Part shown: piece by piece, positions 23,938 through 33,545 of the stretch | How the letters are laid out: each line of letters starts with the position of its first letter | How positions within the stretch are numbered: the stretch's first letter is position 1 | Origin: Cladorhizidae sp. MBARI D1340-BT2 | Taxonomy: Eukaryota > Porifera > Demospongiae > Poecilosclerida > Cladorhizidae | NCBI GenBank assembly: GCA_028752905.1 | Contig: JAQNBH010000006.1 | Location: 24,104,311 to 24,168,310 of the forward strand | Reading direction: 5' to 3' | Length of the DNA stretch: 64,000 nucleotides | The notes under the pieces: generated by a model | What the model was told of the DNA's origin: nothing | Seen by the model: only the letters and a program-made list of their open reading frames with translations | The model's database searches: none | Program-made: the position numbers and the translations under genes

Positions 23938-23994
23938 ATCATCAGCATCATCATCATCATCATTATCATAATCATCATCATCATCATCTTATTG
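23938..23994. repeat. (ATC)n microsatellite inside the GIN1-like gene
   Basis: Imperfect ATC/ATT trinucleotide run in what would be a long intron of the integrase gene. Confidence 0.9.
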
Positions 23995-24112
23995 GCTGCA
24001 TAGATTTCATTTATTTTTATGCCATTTTGTAGAGCGCTATCTGGGAAGGTGCCTTTTGGTATCGCTTTAGAGAGCTAATAAAAAAAAGTTGATTTTTGCA
24101 TATATAGTTCGT

Positions 24113-24461
24113 CTAAGATGCCATCTTTGAACGGCGTGCGCAACCCAAATTGCTTGATCCTTTACCAAATAGCTGTGTTAGATGCAGTGGATTGAGGGTA
24201 TGGCTTTTGCAGTGAAGAATCAAAGAAGGATTGCTGAATGTAGTTACTGATGGGGGAAGCATTTTAGGATTGTTCCTTATGGCATTCCAAACCACTGGAC
24301 CAATCTGTCCCAAACTTGTCATGCATGCATACCAACTTGACGTGGGAAGTAACCTGGGCTAGGTCTGACCAGGGCACTCCTCTTCGTGTGGGCATTGCAG
24401 GCATATATAGCATCAAAACAGTATTCCAATTCACGAAAGCTTTAAAATATATTGGGAACAA
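24113..24461 (-). other. possible remnant of a non-LTR retrotransposon C-terminus
   Basis: Overlapping minus-strand frames contain LGQIGPVVWNAIRNNPKMLP, which recalls the F-x-x-x-GP-x-x-WN-x-IP signature near the C-terminus of many LINE reverse transcriptases. No polymerase motifs are near, and the frame changes at about 24270. It interrupts the intron between exons 24956-25038 and 23248-23469 of the GIN1-like gene. Confidence 0.3.
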
Positions 24462-25490
24462 GTAATATGTAAAAATTTTTTTACTAAATTAAAGGACATA
24501 TAGGGTTGGCTTTGATATTGTGCTGTCGTAACAATCACTCCATAACTGCCTCCACACCACCATAAATTTCAGCAATAATATATTCTTGGATAACAATCCC
24601 TACATTACTGCGGACAGCAAAATTGTGATAAATAACTGATGCTATATAGCAGCACATTTTCTTAGCTATAAATCTCTTCATACCTTATGTTAGAGTAATC
24701 TGGATTTTATCATATTTGTGACGTCCCTTGTGGTTGTGGAGGTAGTAATATAGTACAAGAATATATTATTATTGCTGAAGTTTATAATTATTTGTGAGGT
24801 CACTTGTGGTTGTGTGGAGGCAGTAATGGAATGATTGTTATGACAGTCTAGCAATCATATATTTCCCCAGTTGGGCCTAACATATTTCCAATGGGCATCT
24901 TTTCTATCATTTGCACATCATTGCTCAGTACACTGGGTCACAGTAACTTAGTTACCTGCTCAAAACTTTAATGGGATGTAACTCAGGTGCAATCATCTTG
25001 ATCATCTGCATCTTCTGGCACTTGTGACAAGTGCGTAGCTAAAGGTATCAAAAGTAAACTATTATTAGCTATATGGTTACAACACTATTCAGTGTCAATG
25101 TGATATCATAAATTTTAACTTCAATTAACAAATAAGTAGAATCAATACAGTAATGTTAATTTTGTTACATGATTTACGAGTTTCTTAATTAAGCTTTAAA
25201 GTTTATCTTATTTCTTACAACCAGTAAGATTGATGTGTATTTAAAGCCTCATCATCACTTGCACATCCATGTTGACATATTAATTATAGATGCTATGCAC
25301 TAAACTATTCTTACCCAACTCACAACCATAGTAGTCCAGTATTAATCCTGTGGTCAATCATGCTAAGGTACGCTTTTGCCCTTGGTGAGCACCATTGACG
25401 TCATGGGCCTCACGTAGTAGCATCTGATGTTCATCACTAGAGAAAAGGACCAGCCTCTTAACTGTCTCATTTGGATGGTTCTCATTGTGG

Positions 25491-27025
25491 GTAAGGTATA
25501 AGACATTCTTTCACCTACAATAATTTAATATTTTTACAAATGATGTTTTTAAATATTTAAATACAGAATAAATACATCTTGGAATTTCCCATAAAACCTC
25601 TCCAGGTAGATGATATCAGTGTCCCAATGACACTGTGGTCAGAGGGTCAGAGGTACAAAATACAGGTTAGGACTGAATTTCAGCCAGATTGGATTGTTAC
25701 TACTACTACTACTACTACTCTACTACTACTACTACTACTGAAAAAATCTTTATTAATGCAAATGTCTGGGAGGTCGAGAAAACTCATTGAAAGTTGATTT
25801 TGAGAGAATTTTTTTCTCTCCTCACTCTGGTGGTGGTGGTGATAGTTATGATAGGGTTTGGATGGGTCAAAAATTGGGCGGATATGGCTGGAAACGGTCT
25901 GGAAGGTCGGGAAAACTAATTAATTTTTAGGGATTAGTACTTATAATTATGAAGGCATTGTATAAATAATTATGGCACTCGTTTGATATTCCCCCGCCAC
26001 CAATGTTTTGAATGAATCGAATGTTATTCTTATTCTCCCTTCCCCAATGGTTTGTGTTTTGAATGTCCAGATCGAAAATGAATTTTCTGAACTTGTCAAA
26101 CCTTATCCCAGATAAGGCTGCTAGCGTCAATTTCCTTCAATAGCAAGGGGTACTCCACAAACCCCGTTATTGCAGCAACAATAACGCAATGACTTTGTAA
26201 ATTCGTGACAAAGGAGACAGATGGAGGTGTCACCGTCGAGGTTGTCGAGAGCAGAAGGGGTTGCGAGTAGGCACGTGACTTGAGAATTTCAAGCTGACTT
26301 ATAGAGAGATTAGCGTATTTATTTATTGCTGGTCGAGCTTACTTCTATTAAAATTTTCCAATCATGAACTTGACATTGATTTGTAATTGACATTGATTTG
26401 TAATTTAGCAACAGGTGAATAACAAACAAGTGCCATAATTATTATCGCAATGAACTATTGGGTACAGAGGAACTTGCTAATTTGTGAGAAGTAGATGTGA
26501 TTTATAGAACCTCTTTGTTGTCATGTCTTAAAGTGCACACTGGATAGAATGTTGGCATTTGTAGAATGTTGGCATTTGTTCTGAATACTTATATTATCTG
26601 AATGCCAATGATTTGGATAAAGATTAACATACCAAGAGGTGTCAATTCTTTTTCTTATTCCACTCTGCTCCTTCGCACTCGTGTCACAACTGTATTTTCC
26701 ATTCTTAAGGAAATATTCGATCTTCCGCAGATATACTGCAGTGTCCTTCTCTGTCCTCACCATCACAATTCAGCTCCACACGAGGGACAAATTTGGCAGC
26801 TGACTTTATTGATGCATGGTTTATTAATTTTGTGAGGCTGTGCTTGCACGGTGTAGCAAAAGGGACAAATATGGCAGTGGGACTAATATGGCAAAACACT
26901 GGCCTGTGGCGGACCCTTCTCTTGAGATGAATCTTTGGAGTGGTGTTTATAAAAATTATGATAACTTCATAATTAAATAACCAAATCTTCTGAAACTTTA
27001 CAAAGTGAAAGATTCACTGTTTAAC
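25491..27025. other. no gene seen
   Basis: Contains a (TAC)n/(CTA)n microsatellite at about 25698-25738. Short frames on both strands (for example 26521-26766 minus) have no recognisable motif. The first exon of the GIN1-like gene may lie in the left part but could not be fixed. Confidence 0.4.
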
Positions 27026-27030
27026 TATAG

Positions 27031-27425
27031 TGTCAGAGAAGGAAGACATAACGGAGAACAAAGGTTATGACCACAACAATGTCCAAGAACATTATCGGAA
27101 CATTCATCTACAAGACCACAGTATTCGTGTGCAAGACCATAGTGCCGGGTGTAAATCCATGTGCAATTAACTATTAGTATAAAAGAGATAGCTAGAGAGC
27201 TAGCAAAGAGAGAGAGAGTATCTATGTTAGAGCCAAGCGCAGGCTGGACTAGCTGATAGATCACTGGGAACTGTATTTGTATATTGATGTACAAAGCAAT
27301 CATTGTTCACTTTTACCTGGGTGAAGGGTACGAAGGCTCTTATAAAGCCTAGGGGTGAAAGTATTGGGCTAGTCCGAGTGAGGACTAGTCGGCGCAGTGA
27401 ATACTAAGGGAAAGTATTGCTGACA
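27031..27425 (+). repeat. left LTR
   Basis: Starts TGTCAGAGAAGG and ends TATTGCTGACA. Nearly identical to 32070-32465. Compared with the right LTR it lacks five bases after GCCAAGCGCA and has four extra near ACTGTATTTG. Confidence 0.95.
27178..27346 (+). promoter_or_regulatory. candidate TATA boxes in the left LTR
   Basis: TATAAAAG at 27178-27185 and TATAAAGC at 27341. The first has the better context for a promoter about 250 bp before the LTR end; which is used cannot be told from sequence. Confidence 0.35.
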
Positions 27426-27427
27426 TT

Positions 27428-27445
27428 TGGTGGCAGCGGTGGGAT
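27428..27445 (+). other. primer-binding site, tRNA-Leu type
   Basis: TGGTGGCAGCGGTGGGAT begins two bases after the LTR. It is complementary over 18 nt, including CCA, to the 3' end of animal tRNA-Leu(AAG) as I remember it (ending ATCCCACCGCTGCCA plus CCA). Confidence 0.8.
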
Positions 27446-27802
27446 ACCATAGCTAAGTAAGAGAGACTTAGTGGGTTGGTATCTGGAAGCTAATTAATCT
27501 AGAGAGATTCTTAGTGTGTGTAGACCTAAGGTAAGAGGTCGCATTGTTGTATCATCAGACCTAAGGTGAGAGGTGCTGATTGTTACGTGTTTGGATAAGA
27601 CACCCAAAGAAGGGGTGAATAGTGCTGGGAGAGGTACTATTTTGTTCTTAATTTTCTGTTGACTTATCATTGCCTGTAAGTAGCAGAGAACGGCTTGAGT
27701 TATCAAACTTTGAAGCCTGAAAACCAACTCTGACCTATAGGGTGTTGTTGGATTTTTGGTTGAGAATAATTGAGGGGTTATTATCAGGGATTGGTGGCAG
27801 GA

Positions 27803-28780
27803 ATGACAGACGAGAGGAAACTGACAAGAGACTCCAGACGTGTCTTGAGTGCCCAGCCAGAAGCATCCACGGGAGCTGTAGATCCTATGGACCAGTTCCT
27901 CACACGGTAGATGCAAGTGGACCAGCTGAGGATGGAGAGAGACGACAAGTGCCGAGAGGAGGAAAGAGCTCAATGAGAGCAGCATGAGGAAAGGATGGCA
28001 CAGATCATGGCAGCTGTGCATGAACAAATGAATCGTCCCCCACCCGCGGCCGAGGTACCTCCTCGGTGTCCTAAATTGTCTATACAAAAATTACAAGAGG
28101 GAATAGATGACATGGGTGTCTTCTTAGACACGTTTGAAGCAACGGCAAGAGCAGGAGGATGGCCCCGAGAACAATGGCCTCTCTTCTTGAGAGGCTCATT
28201 GTCTGGAGTAGGTCTCACAGCCGTGGCCTCGATGGGTGCCGACGCCCAAGCTGATTATAATGCGGTCAAGGAGGAACTTCTGCGAGAATATCACATCTCA
28301 ACGGAGACCTTCCGAAAAAAGGTGTTCGACACTCCCTTCGACTCGAAACATCCTGACGCCTGGCTGTCACACCATCGTCAAAGCTTCCAGCAGTGGATAG
28401 TTTCGTCGCCCCATGACCTTGAGACCACCGTAATGATGGAAAACACACTGAGGTGTCTACCCAAGTGGTTAGAGGCTCAAATTAGGAACCTCAACCCTGG
28501 ATCCAATGACCAGATGGCCGAAGCCATTATTCGACATCTGGACAATCAAAGACCCAATGAAAGGGAGAAGCCCAGACAAGAGACGCCCTTCCGCCCTATA
28601 CCTGTGGGAAGAGGACCAAGGAAAATAGGAGGAGACAGTGCTCGATGGAGTGGTGGGCAGAGTGGTAGTTACCCAATACTAGGGACCGTCCCCAGATTGA
28701 GTGCTTTCGATGTGGTCGCCGAGGACACATGCGGAAGGATTGCCATGTTAAGATGGAGAGCGCCAATTTTGGAGGTGTTA
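27803..28780 (+). pseudogene. gag of the Gmr1-like element
   Basis: The likely start is ATG at 27803 (MTDERKLTRDSRRVLSAQ), aligned with the start of gag in the second element (45173). A TAG and a TGA interrupt the first 60 codons; from 27995 the frame is open to 28855. The capsid part has FLDTFEATARAGGWPREQWP, then DAWLSHHRQSFQQWI, SCAN-like in layout. A CCHC zinc knuckle, CFRCGRRGHMRKDC (CX2CX4HX4C), lies at about 28702-28743 but in another frame from the capsid, so a frameshift lies between about 28640 and 28687. Confidence 0.85.
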
Positions 28781-28824
28781 CGTAAGTACCGGCCCATCGA
28801 CCGAAATGGACCAGAGAAGTATGT

Positions 28825-30959
28825 GTGGATGGCAAAGCAGTGCTGGCTCTGTTAGACACAGGGTGCACGAAGTCACTCATACACACCCGATGCATGGATC
28901 GCAAGAACCGTACATGACCGCAAGTTCCAAGAGAGTTTGGTTTCCGGCAGCCAGGACCCGCCTGCAGATCGACAACCAAACCCATGAGCTGGCCGTAGGA
29001 GTATCCCCCCACCTCGCAGTAGACATGCTCCTTGGTCAGGACGTCCCAAGATTTCGTAATCTACTGAAGGCAGCTTTGGCAGACGAGAGTAATGCTGAGA
29101 AAGTGCACCCAGAAACCTCTGACCCCGAGCAGACTGAAAGCAACGTAGCGATGGCGACTACACGGGCTGGAAAAAGGAAGGAAGAGGAAGAACGTCGTGA
29201 GATGGAAAGTACCCAAGAAAGGGAGGAGCCGCTAACCCATGGTCTTGAAGACCAAGAGCAGGGGCTGGAACATGTTTTTGATTTTGATGACGATATGTTT
29301 GTTGTTCCCACACATAATCAACCAGGAGAGGAACCAGCAGGACGACAGGCCCACCTAGAACAGATTTTACCACACCAACTCCGCTCTCTTCAGCTGGCCG
29401 ACCCAACACTGGAGAATTGGAGAAGTCAGGCTGACGGGGATGGTGGGGGAGAATTCTGTTGGGAGGATGGAGTGTTGTACAGGAAGCCACATGGGGGTGG
29501 GAAGGAAAACTTACTTGTGGTTCCCAAATGTTGTAGGGATGAAGTACTTAGACTGGTCCACTGTTCTCCGACGGCTGGTCACTTTGGGCAAACCAGAACC
29601 CTGGATACACTGAGAAGAAGGATAGTCTGGCCTGGAATGACCGTGGACGTCAAGGAGGTGTGTCAGTCTTACCCAACTTGTCAACTGGCCGCCCCTGCAA
29701 CCCTCAAACGAGCACCACTACATCCTCTGCCGATCATCAGCACACCATTTGACCGAATTGCGATGGACATCTTCGGCCCCCTTCGAAGGACGAGATCTGG
29801 TAATAAGTATGTACTGGTAATAATTGATTACGCCACCAAGTGGCCTGAGGCATTTCCATTACGTAATATTACATCCGAGGCAATCATTGAGTGTTTGATT
29901 GAGGTTACATCCAGGCTGGGAGTCCCAAAAGAAGTGCTTTCAGACAATGGGACTAACTTCGTGTCGACTATGATGAGACAGTTCTGTGACCGAACGGGCA
30001 TACACCAGATCAAGACGTCTCCGTACCACCCCCAGACCGATGGAATGGTGGAGAGGTTTAATTCTACTCTCAAACGCCTTCTACGGAAACTGACTCAAAA
30101 AGGTACGATGGAATGGGATAAGTGTTTACCATTTATATTATGGGCCTACAGAGGCTCGATCCACAAGTCCACCGGTTACTCCCCATATGAGCTCATGTTT
30201 GGCCGAGAAATGAGAACTCCTCTGGATGAATTGGTCGAGATGTGGAGTGGAAAGGATGGCGACGAGGAACAGGATGTAGCTGAGTACCTGCATCAACTTC
30301 GGGAGAGAATGTCCCTCGTCAGAGAATTGGCCAACTTGAAAGAGACGGGAGAAAAGAAAAAACACAAACAGTACCATGACAAAAAGGCGACAGAGAGAAT
30401 GTTTGGGGTGGGTGATTATGTGTTGGTTTTTCAACCCAGGAAACTCGACAAGCTCCACAGCGAATGGCAAGGCCCTGTGATAATCACGAGGAAGATCACA
30501 GACGTCACCTATGAGGTTGACATGGGACAAGGACCAAAAAGACTTCGCACTTTCCACATTAATGGAATGAAGAAGTGGTACGCCCCGACAGCAGCCGTAT
30601 TCCTTGCGGTTGACGATGATCCCAATGAGGAAGCTAGCGAAGAAAAGAAAGATGCTTTTATCAGTACGCTCACTAACCATCAAGAAAGGGAACTCCTGGA
30701 ATTGAGGGAGGAGTTCTCCGACGTCATAAGCAATGACCCTGGAAAAACAGACTTGGTGAGTCATGATATTGTCACTGGTGATGCCACCCCTATTCGGTTA
30801 CCCCCCTACCGACTCCCTCACACATCGCATGAGTTTCTTCGTGAAGAAATCAAACAGTTGCTAGGATTGGGAATCATAGTCCCCTCCAGAAGTTCGTGGG
30901 CAGCCCCGGTGGTCTTGGTTCCTAAAAAGGACGGCGGAAAACGACTGCGTGGATTATAG
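28825..30959 (+). pseudogene. pol part 1: protease, integrase, start of reverse transcriptase
   Basis: The protease active site ALLDTGCTKSLI is at about 28843-28880 in the zinc-knuckle frame. Its C-terminal half (VDMLLGQDVPRF, near 29020) is in the next frame, which then stays open to 30959. The integrase follows: HCSPTAGHFGQ (zinc His pair), QSYPTCQ (first Cys of the usual CxxC replaced by Tyr), MDIFGPL (Asp), LSDNGTNF (Asp), PYHPQTDGMVERFNSTLKR (Glu), and a GPY/F-like tail (WQGPVIITRKI to FHINGMKKW). After a linker rich in Glu and Asp begins the RT: PYRLPHTSHEFLREEIKQLL, SSWAAPVVLVPKKDGG. The frame ends at a one-base shift near 30944. Integrase thus precedes RT in one continuous frame. Confidence 0.93.
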
Positions 30960-32209
30960 AAAACTCAACCTCGTCACCAAGGCCGACCCCTACCCCATAC
31001 CCCGAATTGAGGACATGATAGATGATATTGGACAGGCAAGATACATCACTGCCCTGGATCTTACAAAGGGTTACTGGCAGGTGCCTGTGGCGAAGGCAAG
31101 CCAGGAGAAGACTGCTTTCGTCACACCCTGGGGAAAGTACCAGTTCGTAACCATGCCCTTTGGTTTGGTCAACGCCCCCATCCACGTTTCAGCGTCTGAT
31201 GAACCACTTACTCGAAGTAACACAGACGTTCGCGGCGGCTTACCTGGACGATGACATCATCCACAGCAAAACATGGGAGGAACATTTGGAACATATGAAA
31301 GAAAACTTCATAAGATTACGAAAAGCCGGCCTCACCATTAAGGAATCGAAATGCAAGTTCGCGTGTAATGAGTGCGAATACCTGGGACATACTGTGGGAA
31401 ATGGGAAGGTCCACCCTCTACAAGCTAAAGTACAAGCCATACAAGATTTTACCCAGCCCATTACAAAGAAGGACGTCCGTGCATTCTTGGGACTATGTGG
31501 GTATTATCGCCGATTCATCCCCGACTTTTCCACTATTGCAACCCCCCTAACTGAGCTGACTAGGAAGGACAAACCGAACATTATTGTTTGGAGTGAAGCG
31601 ACACAACAGCCATTTCAATGCTTGAAGGATGCTCTGACTCACTACCCTGTGTTAGCCACACCCCTCTGGAATAGGCCCTTCCTATTGCAAACAGATGCTT
31701 CCGACTCAGGAATAGCATATGTGCTCGCCCAGAAAGATGAGATAGGCGAAGAACACCCACTCGCCTATGGGTCAAGAAAGTTGCTACCTAGAGAGAGAAA
31801 GTTCTCTACAATAGAGAAAGAAGCTCTAGCGATCGTCGAGGGTACGAAACACTTCCGAGTATACCTCGAAGGGACAGAGTTCACGATCGAGACAGACCAT
31901 GACCCACTGACACACCTTGTAAAGCTGAAGGATAGTCACGGGAGAATAGGGAGGTGGGCGTTATCGATGCAACCGTATCACTACACTATCCACCACAAGC
32001 CAGGTCGATTGAATACGAATGCGGACGGACTTTCCCGAGAATATTGTTCTTGCCTGAACGGAAAGGGAGTGTCAGAGAAGGAAGACATAACGGAGAACAA
32101 AGGTTATGACCACAACAATGTCCAAGAACATTATCCGAACATTCATCTACAAGACCACAGTATTCGTGTGCAAGACCATAGTGCCTGGTGTAAAACCGTG
32201 TGCAATTAA
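30949..32209 (+). pseudogene. pol part 2: reverse transcriptase and RNase H
   Basis: RT continues in a new frame from 30949: DYRKLNLVTKADPYPIPRIE, ITALDLTKGYWQVP (catalytic Asp) and FVTMPFGLVNAP. A one-base insertion near 31173 moves to a third frame with STFQRLMNHLLE, AAAYLDDDIIHS (the YLDD box, catalytic Asp pair present), and LGLCGYYRRFIPDFS. RNase H follows: LLQTDASDSGIAYVLAQ, STIEKEALAIVEG, ETDHDPLTHL, and ADGLSRE near the end. The stop at 32209 lies inside the right LTR. No integrase follows RNase H, and no env-like frame exists. Confidence 0.93.
32060..32069 (+). other. polypurine tract
   Basis: GGAAAGGGAG directly abuts the TG of the right LTR, the expected plus-strand primer position. 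Confidence 0.8.
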
Positions 32210-32465
32210 CTATTAGTATAAAAGAGATATCTAGAGAGCTAGCAAAGAGAGAGAGAGTATCTATGTTAGAGCCAAGCGCATAACAGGCTGGACTAGCTGA
32301 TAGATCACTGGGAACTGTGTATATTGATGTACAAAGCAATCATTGTTCACTTTTACCTGGGTGAAGGGTACGAAGGCTCTTATAAAGCCTAGGGGTGAAA
32401 GTATTGGGCTAGTCAGAGTGAGGACTAGTCGGCGCAGTGAATACTAAGGGAAAGTATTGCTGACA
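32070..32465 (+). repeat. right LTR
   Basis: Partner of 27031-27425, ending CTGACA before the target duplication TATAG. Minus-strand frames of 92-117 codons over both LTRs (27025-27303, 31986-32339) are non-coding shadows. Confidence 0.95.
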
Positions 32466-32470
32466 TATAG

Positions 32471-33009
32471 TATGAGTAAGTTAAATAATAATAATAAATA
32501 AATGAAAATAAAAACACAGTCAGGGTCCCCCTTAATACAAGATATAAAACACAAACCGGAAATAAAAACAGCCATGGTTACAACAAGGGTCCCTAGCTAC
32601 AATAAAAATTATTCTGCATTCTCCTCTTCCTCTCCTCAAGGTAGACCCCAAAAATCTGAAGACAAGCAGGACACTCAGGCACAAGGGACACAAAAGAAAC
32701 CAGAACCTAAAACCAACAACCAATCCAACAAAACAACCCAAGAAGCATATAAAAGGATTTCTACAAAACACACATTTACTAAGGCACACACCGCCATAAG
32801 TGTGCACCCCAAAATGAAGAAGTCACACATGAATATATATTAATTAAGATCATAGATTAAAATATTATCAAGTATAATGCATCTTTCTCTCTTGAAAGAG
32901 AAAGTACTCCAGTTTCATCATATCAGTAATCACCTACTAGCCTTGACCCTCCTTCCACCTAGGGAATGTTTATCCTGTTAATCAGTTTATCAATTTCTAA
33001 TTTTTTTCT
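32471..33009. other. flank with one lysine-rich frame of unknown meaning
   Basis: A plus-strand frame at 32502-32843 (113 codons) is rich in Lys, Gln, Thr and Ser (QKKPEPKTNNQSNKTTQEAY). It has no homologue I recognise and no splice or initiation support, so I do not call it a gene. Confidence 0.4.
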
Positions 33010-33545
33010 TCTTTCTGTACTAGCCCAAACAAAACCTGCACCATCATGTGTACCAAGTGTAAGGTAGTTTCCACTGCACACATCAACAACACAATACCAC
33101 AAGCCCCCATAGTTAGTATGGGCGCCCAAGTGTAAGGGAGGTTCAACTGCACACATCAACTATCTCCCATAGTTAGTAGCACAATGCTAAGGGAGGTTCT
33201 TCTCACACAACAACACAATAGTATTAGCTCCAATAGTTAGAAGACCTGTGTAATGGTGGTTCCACTGCACACATCAGCAACACACTACCACTAACTCCCA
33301 AAGTTAGGAACCCAAGGTCCACTGACACATCAACAACACAATACCACTAGCCCCCATAGTTAGGAGCCCAAGAGTAAGAGACGTTACACTGCACAGATCA
33401 ATAACACAATACCACTAACTCCCATAGTTAGGAACCCAAGGGTAAGGGAGATGAACTGACACATAAACAACACAATATCACTAGCTCCTATAGTTAGAAG
33501 AAAGGAAGGTTCTACTGTGCATATCAACAACACAATAATACTAGC
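33010..33545. repeat. ~61-70-bp minisatellite
   Basis: About eight diverged copies containing CAACACAATACCACTAGC, CCCATAGTTAGGAGCCCAAG and GGTAAGGGAGGTTC. GTTAG boxes lie at about 33112, 33173, 33235, 33305, 33359, 33427 and 33493. Frames inside it (32959-33159 minus) are artefacts. Confidence 0.88.

Larger units (their letters stand above)
21047..25490 (-). pseudogene. GIN1/Ginger-like integrase gene, seven or more exons
   Basis: Minus-strand exons in gene order: about 25365-25490 (H2C2 His part: LVLFSSDEHQMLLREAHDVN, GAHQGQKRTLA), 24956-25038 (RTCHKCQKMQMIK, the CxxC part), 23248-23469 (LGIDLIGQFAATDEGH, first Asp; then MDQGREF, second Asp), 22808-22978 (VYHPQSNGQDERTNQTLKRA, the Glu), about 21801-22055 (INTSVQSSTKQ), 21599-21696 (KIEEAKAKHKAYFDSKPK) and 21047-21356 (QDWLGPYVIVHVSPKGL, a GPY/F-type module). 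Most borders are GT-AG. Defects: one base missing in an A run near 23283 between the fold and its second Asp, and a frame change near 21330. The order equals that of GIN1 and Ginger1 integrases, with no reverse transcriptase nearby. Its 3' end lies exactly where the inverted block (to 21052) begins. Confidence 0.7.
27031..32465 (+). mobile_element. Gmr1-like LTR retrotransposon (Ty3/gypsy class, integrase before reverse transcriptase)
   Basis: A 5435-bp element flanked by the 5-bp target duplication TATAG (27026-27030 and 32466-32470). LTRs are 395 and 396 bp, start TGTCAG and end CTGACA, and differ by about six substitutions and two indels, so the insertion is recent. The primer site follows the left LTR by two bases and a purine tract precedes the right one. 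Coding order is Gag, protease, integrase, reverse transcriptase, RNase H. Ordinary Ty3/gypsy elements have the integrase last; the order here is known from Gmr1-like elements described in fish and other animals. RT and RNase H are clearly of gypsy type. At least four frame changes and two stops make this copy non-autonomous. Confidence 0.93.

Noticed and set aside
27025..27303. 92-codon minus-strand frame, also at 31986-32339
   Set aside because: Antisense of the two LTRs.
28596..29490. Long minus-strand frames across the LTR element
   Set aside because: Antisense of gag and pol, without motifs.
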